Source: Mucor racemosus (lineage: Eukaryota; Mucoromycota; Mucoromycetes; Mucorales; Mucoraceae). From it: a stretch of 64,000 nucleotides of DNA. Shown piece after piece: positions 53,039-64,000 of the stretch (positions within the stretch are counted from its first letter, which is position 1; every line of letters starts with the position of its first letter). Under the pieces are notes generated by a model, which had not been told where the DNA came from, made no database searches, and was given only the letters and a program-made list of their open reading frames with translations. The stretch covers positions 2,356,001-2,420,000 of the forward strand of contig JAPEHQ010000003.1 of assembly GCA_027405735.1 (NCBI GenBank), written 5' to 3'. A program made the position numbers and the translations under genes.

Positions 53039-53811
53039 TGTTGTATTCCACCAAGTACCATACTTCATCACTTTCTGCAGTATCAATAATATCTTACTAT
53101 AATCTATTGACGACGACATGTATTGGAGTGGAAAGTCTTGATATCGGTGATGTATCCTTCTTAACAGGATGTCAGTTACAAAAGTAAAACAATAATTCAG
53201 GAACCGAAATTTAAGTCAATTAAACATCAACGGAACCACGACTGCAGCATGATGTTCTACCATGATATTCCAGCATGGTATTAAAGCATAATTTTCCATC
53301 ATCATGTCGCATTAGTATAATAAATAACACATAGTATAATCCTTATCACATCATTATTTCCCTCAACTCAATTAGTATATAATAAACCCTTTTAATAAAC
53401 AAAACCTCTTTACTTGATTAAATTTCTAGTTTTATTTAACATAAACATATTCTGAAAAATCAATCGGATATAAGGAACTCCTAGCGCACTAAGTTTATTC
53501 AGCAATTACCAAGGACGGTTGGGACTCAATTATAACACCGTATTATTTTTTCCCAACAGTTAATCGACCAAGTAGCTATCAAATCAACAGTAAAGCGGAT
53601 TTAGCGCATCATTGAAACAAGGAAACTCACAAGCTCTGCAAGCGCGGTTAAATTATGATTGATCCTCTATTTCAATCCATAACTTACTATCAAACAGATA
53701 TAATGGTTCAATAGTGCCGTATTAAATGACATCTTAGGGTCTTAATGTCAAATTAATATAAAAGGCTATACTTTTATATCTAAATAAACAGTATCATGTC
53801 TTTATTATACA
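53039..53811 (+). mobile_element. LTR-like element LTR-C, copy 2, interrupted by LTR-E
   Basis: Begins TGTTGTATTCCACC and ends near TTATACA. Subtracting the nested element and one target duplication leaves 453 bp, against 455 bp for copy 1 at 21568-22022. AATATAAAAGGCT near 53755 and TAAATAAACAG near 53780 are the TATA and poly-A signals. No flanking duplication identified. Confidence 0.6.
53148..53462 (+). mobile_element. Solo LTR-E nested in LTR-C copy 2
   Basis: 315 bp, starting TGATGTATCC and ending CTGAAAAATCA, flanked by a 5-bp duplication ATCGG (53143-53147 and 53463-53467). The corresponding site in LTR-C copy 1 (near 21685) reads straight through. Contains AGTATATAATAAACC near 53373 and AATAAACAAAACC near 53394 as promoter and poly-A signals. 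Its ends resemble those of LTR-D (TGATCTATC..AAATCA). Confidence 0.8.
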
Positions 53812-54962
53812 GTTAAAGAACTAATTTATTGCTCATTCTCTTTTAATCGTAATCTTTTTAATTATTATATATCAAACCTGATAATATATGACAGCAAAGA
53901 CAACTACCAAAAGTACTAAGTAAACGTCCTGTTCACGCATAATAAATGTTGTAGTGCAATGCGTTTTAAATTTATTTTTAAAAAAATTTAGATTTCAAAT
54001 ACTGACTGAAGTAGCCGTAAGCAAATAAATATATATACAGTATAAAAAGGCCAGAAACTAGAAAAACTTTGTTTCTTGAATACACTGATCAACTAATAAT
54101 CCACAAAAAATAGTTAAACGCATTGTATAAAACATTATCTACTGGATGGTTTTTAAATCTTCAAAAAATATACATTTTTCATCGAGTTATAGACAAATTA
54201 AGATTTGATGAAAGATAGTTGACTTAAATGCAAAGCTGTGGTGCAAAAAAAACCTGTATTTATGAAACGATTTGAGAGCAAAATGTTTTATTTAAAACCG
54301 TAAATTAATGTAGAATTGGATGAGCTACAAAAACCATTAAATGGACAGATGACGGTAAATATACAGGTTTTTGTCAAATATTGGAAACATTTCCTAATTT
54401 CCAGTATTTTGCACATTTACAGCTTAAAAATACCCTACAGCTTAAAGCGCGCAATTTCATTCAAAGTCCGAGAGTGTCGATTTTTGAAACAAGGCATTAA
54501 TTTTTTTTTCGAGATTTTGATAAAACGATATGATTGGCCGATTTATAGCCCAGCAAAATCGACGCTCTTTCAAATTTCAAGCAATATTAGTGGCTCCCGT
54601 CATTTGAACCATTTTGTGAGGATGTTTTTCGATTGTATATCTGCCATTACTCCCTGGATAATGCAGCTACAATTACGGGAAAAAGTGGAAATGAAAACAG
54701 CGCATTTTCCACACATTGCAGTACCAAAAAAAATAGAAATGCAAATGCTTTAAAGTTTCGTTTTGGAATGATTAAAATCATTTGTTATTTAGTTAATTTT
54801 TATAAATTTGGAGATACTGCATCATTAATCGATCGAAATTGTAGCTAGAACCCAGTAAAATAATGCAAATAAACAAGAAAATGCTGCGCATTCTGTATTT
54901 TTAAAAATAAAGGCTTACAGGAGTTTTCATATTTCAATTTCTAATTAATAAAAATGATTAAT

Positions 54963-55272
54963 TGATCTATCAGAATTACAACATTCGATATATAGAAGAT
55001 CTCCGACAAATCTAGCAGATCTTATCTATCCAGTAACTGGTTCCTGTCACCCAGGAACTAACAATGAAACATAACTTATAGCAATATTACCACTGAAACA
55101 TAACATGTTATATTTATACACATTAATAATAATATCTATTGTCACATCTAATGGATCCCTGTCCACTAGATCTTATCACACAATTCCAATAACTATATAA
55201 ACCCATATTTAATTCATTCTAATAAACGGTACTTTTTACGTTGATCTTAATTTATAAAGTCTCGATAAATCA
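54963..55272 (+). mobile_element. Solo LTR-D
   Basis: 310 bp, starting TGATCTATCAG and ending GATAAATCA, flanked by ATTAAT duplications (54957-54962 and 55273-55278). Arm 1 has the uninterrupted site near 24690. Internal ACTATATAAACCC near 55193 and AATAAACGG near 55223 fit an LTR promoter and poly-A signal. Length and ends suggest the same superfamily as LTR-E. Confidence 0.8.
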
Positions 55273-56483
55273 ATTAATCATCTAGCTGATTTTTAAAGAT
55301 TTCTGTATGATGTATCGTTGCTCCATCAAAAATACACTTACAATAAAGTAAAATAGTGCAAATAAAGCTTTAAATTTGAATAAAGTTGAGGCAGTACAAA
55401 ATACAGCTTGTAAAATACATAATGCTGTTTACTTGAGCTTTGAGAATGCCCAATGACAGCTAAGAAATTGCTAATTCTGTCGGGAGCAAGCATATTAAAA
55501 TTACCACTTCATAATTTGGCCGTGTAACTTTTATTGATGATTTGCTTCATAAGAGATGCCAGTAGAGTACAATGAGATACTAGATACTTTGTGATTTAAA
55601 TTTAGCTACAGATTTCAAAATGGAATTTCAAAATTAATTGCATAAATGTAGTCTATATTCTATGAAATACAAAACAGTTTGTTTCGTGAGATCTCAACAA
55701 AAGAATAATATAAAAGGTATATTCCAAAAAGCTGCTACTTATTAAGGAGATACATATAATAACGAAGTTTGTTTCAGAATAAAGTGAAAGGAGATTAATT
55801 TACATTTACATTTACCTAATATAATAATGTGGTTGATTTGTATAAAATAATAATTATTTTCTTTTTTATTTATTTATTATGTCAAAACTAAAACCACCAC
55901 TGTGTACCTGACATGCCCAACTCGGATTTTGGTGTAGGCATCTTTACATTTAGCACTCGTGATGATATATGAAAATTATTTAAAGGTTTGATTTTGTTCT
56001 TTAAACGCTTGAAACCGAATCTTCCCAGCAGTATATCTGAGCAAAAATCGAAGGCTTGATGCTGATTTTCAACTACCATCCGCTTGTTCAAAGTGCTCTC
56101 TAACATATTTGAGTAGTATGAGGGTGATTTTAATTTTTTTTGTTTGCTTTCGATATCCTTACATGTAAAAGGGATCAAGAAACCGTCGTTGAATATATAG
56201 TACTAGCAAAAGTAATGTATTAGAAACAAAAGAGACGATAATATTTTATTAATAACTTGTATAAAAATGAGGCAAGAATATGTGATATACACTTATATTA
56301 ATAATAATATGCATTCAAAGTTGTTATTTATATAGCATGCATTTGATTTTCTTTATAATATGGTAATACTCAAATAATTTTAGACAGATTAAGGTAAAAT
56401 TTAGTAATTGGCAAAAAGAAAGGAATATTTATTCAAACAATAAGAGATGTATTTTGTTTTTATTAAAAGGACCATCCATTGTA

Positions 56484-56726
56484 GAGACCATCATAGTATT
56501 TCAACAAGTTGCTTGTGTCGTATTTGATTCAAACCTGATCTAATACTGTATACTTGCATTACCAGATGATAATAGTTTTGATTTGGTTTGAAGAGTCGGC
56601 CACGAGAAAGACCATCATTAATATTTCAAGTTGCTTGTGTCGTATTTGATTCACACTTGATCTAATACTGTATACTTCTTGCACCAGATGATAATAGCTT
56701 TATTTTGGTTTGAAGAGCCAGACACC
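56484..56726. repeat. Tandem duplication of about 120 bp within arm 2
   Basis: Two diverged units, each running from GA.A.GACCATCAT through GTTGCTTGTGTCG, CCAGATGATAATAG and TTTGGTTTGAAGAG. Arm 1 has a single unit near 22650-22770. Confidence 0.75.
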
Positions 56727-57320
56727 AAAACATGTTTCTGTAGTTCTAGATTTAGACTTGATAAATTACTGTAGATAGAGTGTAGCAAAGACCTTGTTGT
56801 ATCAGATTTGGATTTTATCTTGTAATGTCAGTGCAGTGGATTTCCTCCTGTTTAGGGTTCAGGCTTGATAAATATGAGACAGCATATGGAAGCGACTACT
56901 CAGAATTGGATATCTTGATACTTGACCTATTTCTAGAAAAATAATATTACCCATAGTGTAAGTGTAAACATTGATCCCCTCGACTTAACCGCGGACAGTG
57001 TATAGTCCACTCATAACTCTACAAGGGCATTCATGATCTGACTGTGTGTTATTTGTTTTTAAAGCCGACCATGACCTCAGGTCATGGATCTAATCACCAC
57101 AAATAACAATGGAATACATGGACACGAACTATTACCTACCTTATAATCCATGTCTGTTCACACTGCTATAGTGTCCTGGCAGTCCTCGTAAAACCCCCAG
57201 ACAAAGTATTAGTCAAATACACAGATCAATACCGCGTTACTTCCCCGTTACCAGGTTTTCACCACCCATAGTTGGCGAGCTTCATCCAAGGATACACTAA
57301 CCGAGATCAACGTTACAAGG

Positions 57321-58374
57321 CAATAATACTTCACCAGAAAAAGAAAAAGAACCATCAGATATGCAATACAGTAGAAATAGAAAACCGGTCGTAGCAGTTA
57401 GACCTTGCAGCAGCATTGATAAACGGTAGCCAAAAGATTGCGAACCTACAGTATGCTATTTACAATGAGCACAAAATGTTATTTCAAGGAATAGAAAAAT
57501 GAAATGTGTATAAGGCACTTACATATGCTTTCCCTGCAATATATGCTTGAATATTCAAGAGAAAAAAGGTGAGGGAATAACACATTCAAAATACCTCTTT
57601 TTTATACTTTTTTGCTGCGAGTCCCCTAATGAAACACTCCTGTATCATTGTTTGTTTTACTGTTTTCTTTACTTTACTCCAGAACTACCCATACAACGGA
57701 AACCAAGAGTAAGACCATTCGATTTTTCAATCAATTTGCTATTCAACAAAACTAATTTCATCCAATTTCATCACTAAAATTTTCGAGAAAAACAGTTTCA
57801 AACCTTTCAAAACGTTGGACATTTTGGTTTGAAATTACCCACGTTTCAATTGACGTTTCAGGCTTTATAGAAAGGAAACAATTTATTGGCTTATTAGTAT
57901 AGAGAGATTAGCTAAAAGGAGATATTCTCATGGGCTCGGTAAACAAACATCTGATTACTAAATGTGCATGTGAGCTTTTCAACTATTAAAAACTACCATC
58001 CACAATATGTTTTACTATAGAATAAGCATATACATATAAAAATAACGCACTGTTTTGCATGTCTGTAAATAATTTCTAGTTAATAAAAAAAAATTTTGCA
58101 GGGATCGGAACCAAAGCCCCGTTAATGACAAAAATATGATGGTACTCCTTTCCCATAATAATTGATATTGTCCAAAAAATACGGGTACTTATCTGAAACT
58201 TTGAATCCAAATATAGCTTATACTATTCTATTTTATTATTTGCCATGTTCTTGAATAACTTATTCAAAAATCTAGCATTGAATGTTCATAGTTTGCAATC
58301 TTCAAAATTGGAGCGTGCCCTCTTTTCCATAACTAGCATCATACTAAACACTTTTTAGCATATACCTTAAACAC
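57321..58374. other. Spacer inside the 8.9 kb block
   Basis: Single-copy within the window. A coding-looking stretch at 57335-57430 (SPEKEKEPSDM) ends at a stop and has no supported exon boundaries; it may be a gene remnant cut by arm 2. Nothing else recognised. Confidence 0.4.
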
Positions 58375-59487
58375 TGCTAAACAGATATTAATTGGTCGCA
58401 TTATGATACTTGTTCCTAAATTTATTTTATATCTCACGAAAAACTTAAAAACAGGTAAAATCCACCGCTTTTTCCTTGAAATCTAGGTTCCACTTTTCAT
58501 CCCTGCTCTACTTTTTCTTTTCACTAAATAACATCAGAAAAAAATTATATGGAAATGTACCTGAAATGTTTACCTCTAATGTAAAAATGAGTATCCGGAA
58601 ATATCGTATTTTTTGCAGTTGGTATTAATTTTTCAGTGCTAATGTTTCAGATTTTTTACACGTATTTCACTGCTAAAGGATTGAAAACTTTGAGGCTTTA
58701 TATCTCTAAACAAAATTAAGCTATACTAACACTTTCAAATAATAAAACTTACTTGTTTTTAAGCACTCTACAACATATTTTGGTATAAAAAGTTTTTGAG
58801 CATTTTTATTTTTTTCATTTTTTTTGACATTTTTGTAGTAGAATTTAAAATATTTGTTGAATTGAGCGGTATTTTTTTAACATGCATGTCATTGACCTCG
58901 TTGAGCTCTCTCGGATCCAATTTACGTTTTTTTAAAATATTGATTTTTCGTGGAGATATCCTCCAAAATGTGTCTAAAGAGATTGCTTTGTTTCTACCTC
59001 CCAATTTCCCCTTGTATACCCTCATCCGAAATTCTGAATTTGAAAAAAAAAAGTTACAAAAATCTTGTTTTCTCTACGAAAAATACAGCTAGAAGGTTCA
59101 GCAATAGCTTAATCGATACATAATTTTGTTGCGCATTATTTCCAAAAACTATTTTTAAAACATGTTTATGAAAAGTGATGCATATCTTCAAAAAACATCC
59201 AAAATTTCAATGGCATTTTGTGCAAAATTTAATGTGAAACATTTGTTTGCATTTTGTTTTGTTGGATGCAGAATTTAAAACTGTACAAAAGCTATTTAAT
59301 AAGCTACTTAAACTTACTTTGCAGTTGAGGAGGCATAAAGCAATTTTGGTTTTTTTATCATTTTCTGGTCGATTTTACAAATCAATTTTAGAACTCAGTA
59401 AGCATAGGGTTAAGCTGTAATGTAAACCATTACTTTGATTATCTCGATGAAAAATCAATATTTTTCGCTGAAACAAAAAATGCAAAG
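58375..59487 (-). repeat. Long inverted repeat R3, copy c (right boundary of the 8.9 kb block)
   Basis: Inverted, apparently identical copy of 50571-51680. The short frames within (58768-59025 minus and 58796-59092 plus) overlap on opposite strands and are not accepted as genes. Confidence 0.85.
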
Positions 59488-60359
59488 TAGCCTAAAGTTG
59501 GATCTACCCTGTGAATACAAAAAATCAATACCTCAACGTAGACACTCAGTTTTGTACAACATATTTTAGGTAAATCTTGGTTAATTATGATCAATATTTA
59601 GCCAATGCACTTATATTCTGGAATTAACATTTCTACTTTCCGAGAGATATGTATCAATGGCTTATAAAGTGAAGCGTGAATGAAGGTGTACATCTCCTTC
59701 GAAGAGTTTATGTAATTTAACTCAATATTAAGTGAAAACATTTGAAAACCACTTAAAAGCCATCTGAAGCCTCCTTTCCTACAGTCGTAAAAACCGACAA
59801 TAAAAACCTCACCTCGATGAGTTTCAACCCTATTAACTTCCAACTTTACATGAAGGTAGGTACACACCTTGGGCGCAATGATCTCAAAGGGCAACTTTCA
59901 CAACCTACTGCATGTCGAGAAACTTAATCCCAAAGTACACCTATACTTTACGGCGCCCTTTTAATGAAAGCAATAAAAAATGCGACCTTTATAAATAATG
60001 ATCCAGGTGTTTTATCAATAACAATAAGAATTGAACAAGAGTAAAAGGTGGAGTTTATTCAATATACAATGTGAGGATATATGTAATAGACGGCAATCTC
60101 GGGTAATACAATGATGATATGGGTACACCCAGGACTGAGACTATGAAAATAGACATCGGTAATGCCATATATAGATTCTGATATAACACCAGATAAGCTG
60201 CCACTCTACATGAGTATAGGTATGGGTAGTGGATGTTCCAAGTATATCCAATATCAGCTTGCATAAAGCATTGTGCATTCGGTAAATTTGAACAAAGAAG
60301 TGTTGATTACGTGATGTTCATACCCACTAAAGTCAGTAAGAAACTCACCAGGTTTTGCC
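59488..60359. other. Spacer between R3c and R5c
   Basis: No gene accepted. Frames at 59598-59894 and 60055-60264 on the minus strand are not supported by any recognised motif. Confidence 0.4.
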
Positions 60360-60785
60360 AAATATGGATCCAAATAAGCTCCCATTGCAATGGTAAGTAC
60401 GTCTAGTGCTAATCCACGGAATTACAAAATGTTTAGCCTCCCCAAGTTACTGTGGAAATGGAGTGATCAAAACTCGTACTTGCTTAAACTATTTGTTGTA
60501 TGCGCTGTTTTCGATATTCTGAGCATTTTCATAAAATCAAAGGATAATGGTTCAAATTTAAATTTTGAAGTTGTACTTGATATATAGTAGAAGATATGTA
60601 AATTGCATATTTTGATTTCATTAGTTAACAGCTGTTTTTGAAGAAGTATACCACCTTTTTCGACAAGAAACCTGTCTTTCTCTGCTTAAAAATCATGAAC
60701 CAACTGGAAAAATGCTTGTAATAATTAATAAATATTGATTCAAATGGGCTGCAAGTTTCAAAATATACTACAGCTATAACATTAT
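60360..60785 (-). repeat. Interspersed repeat R5, copy c
   Basis: Inverted relative to R5b; for example ATACTACAGCTATAA here is the complement of the R5b TACAGCTGTAGTATAT block. It ends about 35 bp before R1d, and R5a is similarly next to R1b. Confidence 0.6.
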
Positions 60786-61627
60786 TCGGCACTAAATAAC
60801 TCTAGTATCCCATGGAGTAAAACTTAATGTAAATCACCTCTAGCGCATTAATTATCAAGCAAGACTATATTATCATCAAATAAACTACCACAGAATATTA
60901 ACATGTATAAATATTTACAGTAATAAGCTTGAACCAAGTGGGTACAGCATCATTAATTCTTGAAAAAGTTCTCAAGTATTATAAAATCTCTTATTTTTAA
61001 GTCTTACAAGGCCTATAAGCGGAATATTAATTTAGAAAATTATTTTTGTCCAGATCCTCAATTTTGACATTTTTTAATTTTTTTTTTCTGATTTTGCAAA
61101 TCTAGAGTTAATTATACTACCAATTATAAAAACAAAAAATATACACATACAGAAAATTTAGCGCTCTATTTGCTCAATAAAAAATATACAATATTTTTAT
61201 TGCAAAATGTTACATGAAAATCCTTTAATCAAAAAACCGTTTTTGGGGCAAAAGTGCAAATTTTCATTACTTGACATTTAATATTAAGCTTTTATAAAAT
61301 GTGTATTAGCTATAACTACAATTTTCTCTCACATTGTAGTATATTTAAACATTGATTTTGGTATCAAAATTTGATTTTTTTGATATTTGATCTAAATCAT
61401 GAGTGTTGGTAAGGATAAAATGAGCCCCGAAAATATCCGCTACAAAAACTGAATTTTCAGACCATACGTGGTTAAATATAAGAAAAGTTGAAAAAATGCC
61501 TTTTTATTTAAAACTTAGATATACAATAATATCATCATAGACTTAGCCGTTCAATCTTGTTATCATGCTCAATTACGGCATCGCTTTACGGGATCGCTTT
61601 TGCAACTTTTTAATGAATGTATGATAT

Positions 61628-62690
61628 TGCAGTGGAATTACAGTACATACTAAAAACGCTTGATAACAATAAAATAACCTAAATTCCAAGTGTCGCTCAT
61701 AAAATATGATGCTACTTGAAATGTGAACAACAATAATTAAACAAACGCATGCTAAAAATATGAAATACATTTTTGAACCATACATGTCGTGTAGATGATA
61801 GCATCCTTGATCACGGTGCAATCAATTACACAAATGACATATATATCAAAACAGGATTCTATCCAAATCAATAATAATAATAAACAAAGATATCAATTTA
61901 GTCAACTGCTCATCTATATTGAAGTTGCACTATCAATATAAATAAGATTCAAGCATATAAAAACTACCCCTTAAAAATCAAGGTTACGTAAATAGATATT
62001 ACAATAATAAACAAAACAACCATTTTCCAAAAGGTCAATATTGTCACACTTGACATCGATCCTTTATGGTCAATGCTCTACATGATTTGCCCCTTAAAAT
62101 ATCAAATCAATAACAATGTACTCAAAACTGGAAGATTACTAAATATACATCCATTCAAGTCTGATGGTATCCAAGTTCTCCAAATCACTATAAATACCCT
62201 TGTTGCATCCATAGATCTGGGTGTATTCCATGGTGAAGATTACGACACAGTTTGATATGTTAAGTTTTACATTGCTGTGTATTATGTTATGAAGCTCCGT
62301 TTATACAGGAATGTGGAACTAGTGTGTGTCACCTAGACTTGATTGGATATATATACTGTATATATATATATATAATTAGACTCATTTTGGACTAATTAGA
62401 GAATGTGAATATAAAAGAAGATGTTTCGATCTTGTAATAAAGTTCTTTAGTTTTAGTGTGCTCTTTCATTTTATAACAGTTCTCCTTTATTTTTATTAAA
62501 TGATTTAGTACATATTTTAGCTTTGAGATTGATATAATCTCCTGGCGTAACAACCCTCATACTTTTTCAATTGTTTTAAACATTCAGAAATCTTTTGTAA
62601 TAAAAACTTTAGCTGATGATTATACTTGTATTTCTACTACTTTTATTTTACATTTTTTTATTTTAGTAAATAACTTTGTCATATACTGCA
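61628..62690 (+). mobile_element. Solo LTR-A, copy 2, interrupted by LTR-B
   Basis: Begins TGCAGTGGAATTAC and ends GTCATATACTGCA, flanked by GATAT duplications (61623-61627 and 62691-62695). R1c near 32566 and R1a near 19440 supply empty sites. Without LTR-B and its duplication it is 706 bp, close to copy 1 (732 bp), with which it aligns closely. Confidence 0.8.
62201..62552 (+). mobile_element. Solo LTR-B nested in LTR-A copy 2
   Basis: 352 bp, starting TGTTGCATCC and ending GGCGTAACA (terminal TGTT..AACA inverted repeat), flanked by ACCCT duplications (62196-62200 and 62553-62557). LTR-A copy 1 reads AAATACCCTCATAC straight through near 23605. Contains a TA-repeat at 62347-62375, AATATAAAAGAAG near 62408 as TATA box and AATAAAGTTC near 62436 as poly-A signal. 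Confidence 0.85.
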
Positions 62691-63129
62691 GATATGACAG
62701 ACGGTTTTTCTGGTAGAAGATTTTATGTTTCTATTATTATAGTAACAGATATTGCCTATTTTGCTTAGTTTATAGTTCAGGTGCTGTAATACTGCTTTTA
62801 CATTAGCTGAAATGTGCAATTTAGCAGTGTTTCAAATGCGCTAAATAATGTAAAGCCTTGAAAACCCTTTTATATGTGTGTTGTTTCTCACTCTTTGTTT
62901 TCATATTCCAAGGATATATTCACCGTTTGATAAGGCATATCAAACTATCAAGCTGGTATTCTTTGCTAGATAAATCGTACGAACCAAGAGCATCCTTTTC
63001 CCAAATGGGATTTGTTGCTAAATAGACAATTTGAAATTAGAAATAGCATGCTAAATCAGTGAAAATCAGCATATACGAAAATGAGGACACCGAATTTAAT
63101 AATTAAATGTCGTGCTTATACATGACCAA

Positions 63130-64000
63130 TGCTGTCGTGTATAGTGCAATGTGCCTTGAATTTATTTTTCAAAAAGTTTAGATTTTAAATATTGATTTAA
63201 GTAACTGCAAGTAAATAAGTATTAGAAAATGAAAAACCTTTGTTTCTTGAATACCCTGATCTACTAATAATCTACAGAAAATTGTTAAACACATTGTATA
63301 AAACATTATCTACTAGATGGTTTTTAAATCTTCAGAAAATATGAAATTTTCATCGAGTTATAGATAAATTAAGATTTGATGAAAGATAGTTGACTTAAAT
63401 GCAAAGCTGTGGTGCAAAAAAAACATGTATTTATGAAACAATTTGAGAATAAAATGTTTTATTTAAAACCGTAAATTAATGTAGAATTGGATGAGCTACA
63501 AAAACCATTAAATGGACAGATGACGGTAAATATACAGGTTTTTGTCAAATATTGGAAACATTTCCTAATTTCCAGTATTTTGCACATTTACAGCTTAAAA
63601 ATACCCTACAGCTTAAAGCGCGCAATTTCATTCAAAGTCCGAGAGTGTCGATTTTTGAAACAAGACATTAATTTTTTTTTCGAGATTTTGATAAAACGAT
63701 ATGATTGGCCGATTTATAGCCCAGCAAATTCGACGCTCTTTCAAATTTCAAGCAATATTAGTGGCTCCCGTCATTTGAACCATTTTGTGAGGATGTTTTT
63801 CGATGGTATATCTGCCATTACTCCATGGAAAATGCAGCTACAATTAAGAAAAAAGGTGGAAATGAAAACGGCAAATTTGGCGCACATTGCAATACCAAAA
63901 AAACAGAAATGCAAATGCTTTAATGTTTCGTTTTGGAGTGATTAAAATCATTAGTCATTTTGTCAATTTTTATAAATTTGGAGATAATGCATCATTACTC
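63130..64000 (+). repeat. Repeat R2, copy c, cut by the window edge
   Basis: Direct-orientation copy of 53930-54850, very similar through the frame at 63487-63945, and inverted relative to 24800-25740. It runs off the end of the window. Confidence 0.8.

Larger units (their letters stand above)
53930..57320 (-). repeat. Inverted-repeat family R2, arm 2
   Basis: Inverted partner of 22045-25740. The portion 53930-54960 is also repeated directly at 63130-64000. It carries the LTR-D insertion and a local tandem duplication. The frame at 54316-54753 is nearly identical in the 63 kb copy but broken by a stop and a frameshift in arm 1, so it is not annotated as a gene. Confidence 0.8.
60821..62965 (+). 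repeat. Interspersed repeat R1, copy d (truncated, split by LTR-A)
   Basis: Begins at AAACTTAATGTAAATCACC, just after the point where the other copies carry the dynein exon, so the gene fragment is missing. It is interrupted at 61628-62690 and resumes with GATATGACAGACGGTTTTTC. It ends near the CTATCAAGCTGGTATTC block. Confidence 0.8.

Noticed and set aside
57335..57430. Coding-looking stretch SPEKEKEPSDM ending at a stop
   Set aside because: No start or exon boundary could be supported; kept only as a note in the spacer entry.
51028..59025. Identical 85-codon and 98-codon frames in R3b and R3c, also partly open in R3a
   Set aside because: They lie within an apparently identical duplication, overlap on opposite strands, and in the diverged copy R3a amino acids change as freely as silent sites. 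No evidence of coding.

Overview
The window looks like a nuclear contig from an AT-rich, early-diverging fungus, most likely Mucoromycota. The reasons are short spliceosomal introns (about 50-85 nt, GT..AG), typical fungal genes (a Rim15/Cek1-type PAS-kinase-receiver protein, a Cfd1/NUBP2 ATPase, Dus4, a Mus7/Mms22-like protein) and Asn/Gln/Ser-rich low-complexity tails. The species assignment is inference. All gene models below were assembled by hand from splice signals and checked for a total length divisible by three.

Layout. Gene island 1 (about 2.2-14.8 kb) holds a large Rim15-like kinase on the minus strand (six exons, 2462 codons), a divergently transcribed C2-domain protein with a Pro/Tyr/Gln-rich tail (Inn1/Fic1-like), and a convergent multi-pass membrane protein. 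Gene island 2 (about 38.5-47.8 kb) holds a small unknown Gln/Ser-rich protein, a 6-phosphofructo-2-kinase/fructose-2,6-bisphosphatase whose bisphosphatase histidine is replaced by alanine, a Cfd1/NUBP2 P-loop ATPase, a Dus4-type tRNA-dihydrouridine synthase and a Mus7/Mms22-like genome-stability protein. A tiny spliced gene for a single CCHC zinc knuckle lies alone at 34.8-35.0 kb.

Repeat territory (about 15-34 kb and 49-64 kb) is a mosaic of interspersed families, named R1-R5 here, in both orientations and without recognisable transposase or reverse transcriptase. R1 (four copies) carries pieces of a dynein intermediate chain WD40 gene in three copies. Comparing paralogous copies as occupied and empty sites exposes solo LTR-like insertions (TG..CA ends, internal TATA and AATAAA signals). 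Four have short target duplications: LTR-A (two copies), LTR-B (nested in LTR-A copy 2), LTR-D, and LTR-E (nested in LTR-C). An 8.9 kb block at 50.57-59.49 kb is bounded by 1.1 kb inverted copies of R3 that look identical wherever compared. A second pair of inverted arms (22.05-25.74 and 53.93-57.32 kb) spans both repeat zones.

How the genes relate: the island 2 genes are ordinary housekeeping functions (glycolytic signalling, cytosolic Fe-S assembly, tRNA modification, replication-fork repair) in compact convergent or divergent pairs with no operon-like logic. Rim15 acts in nutrient and quiescence signalling. The Inn1/Fic1-like protein, if correctly assigned, acts in cytokinesis. No CRISPR array or rRNA was seen, and no intact tRNA was recognised.
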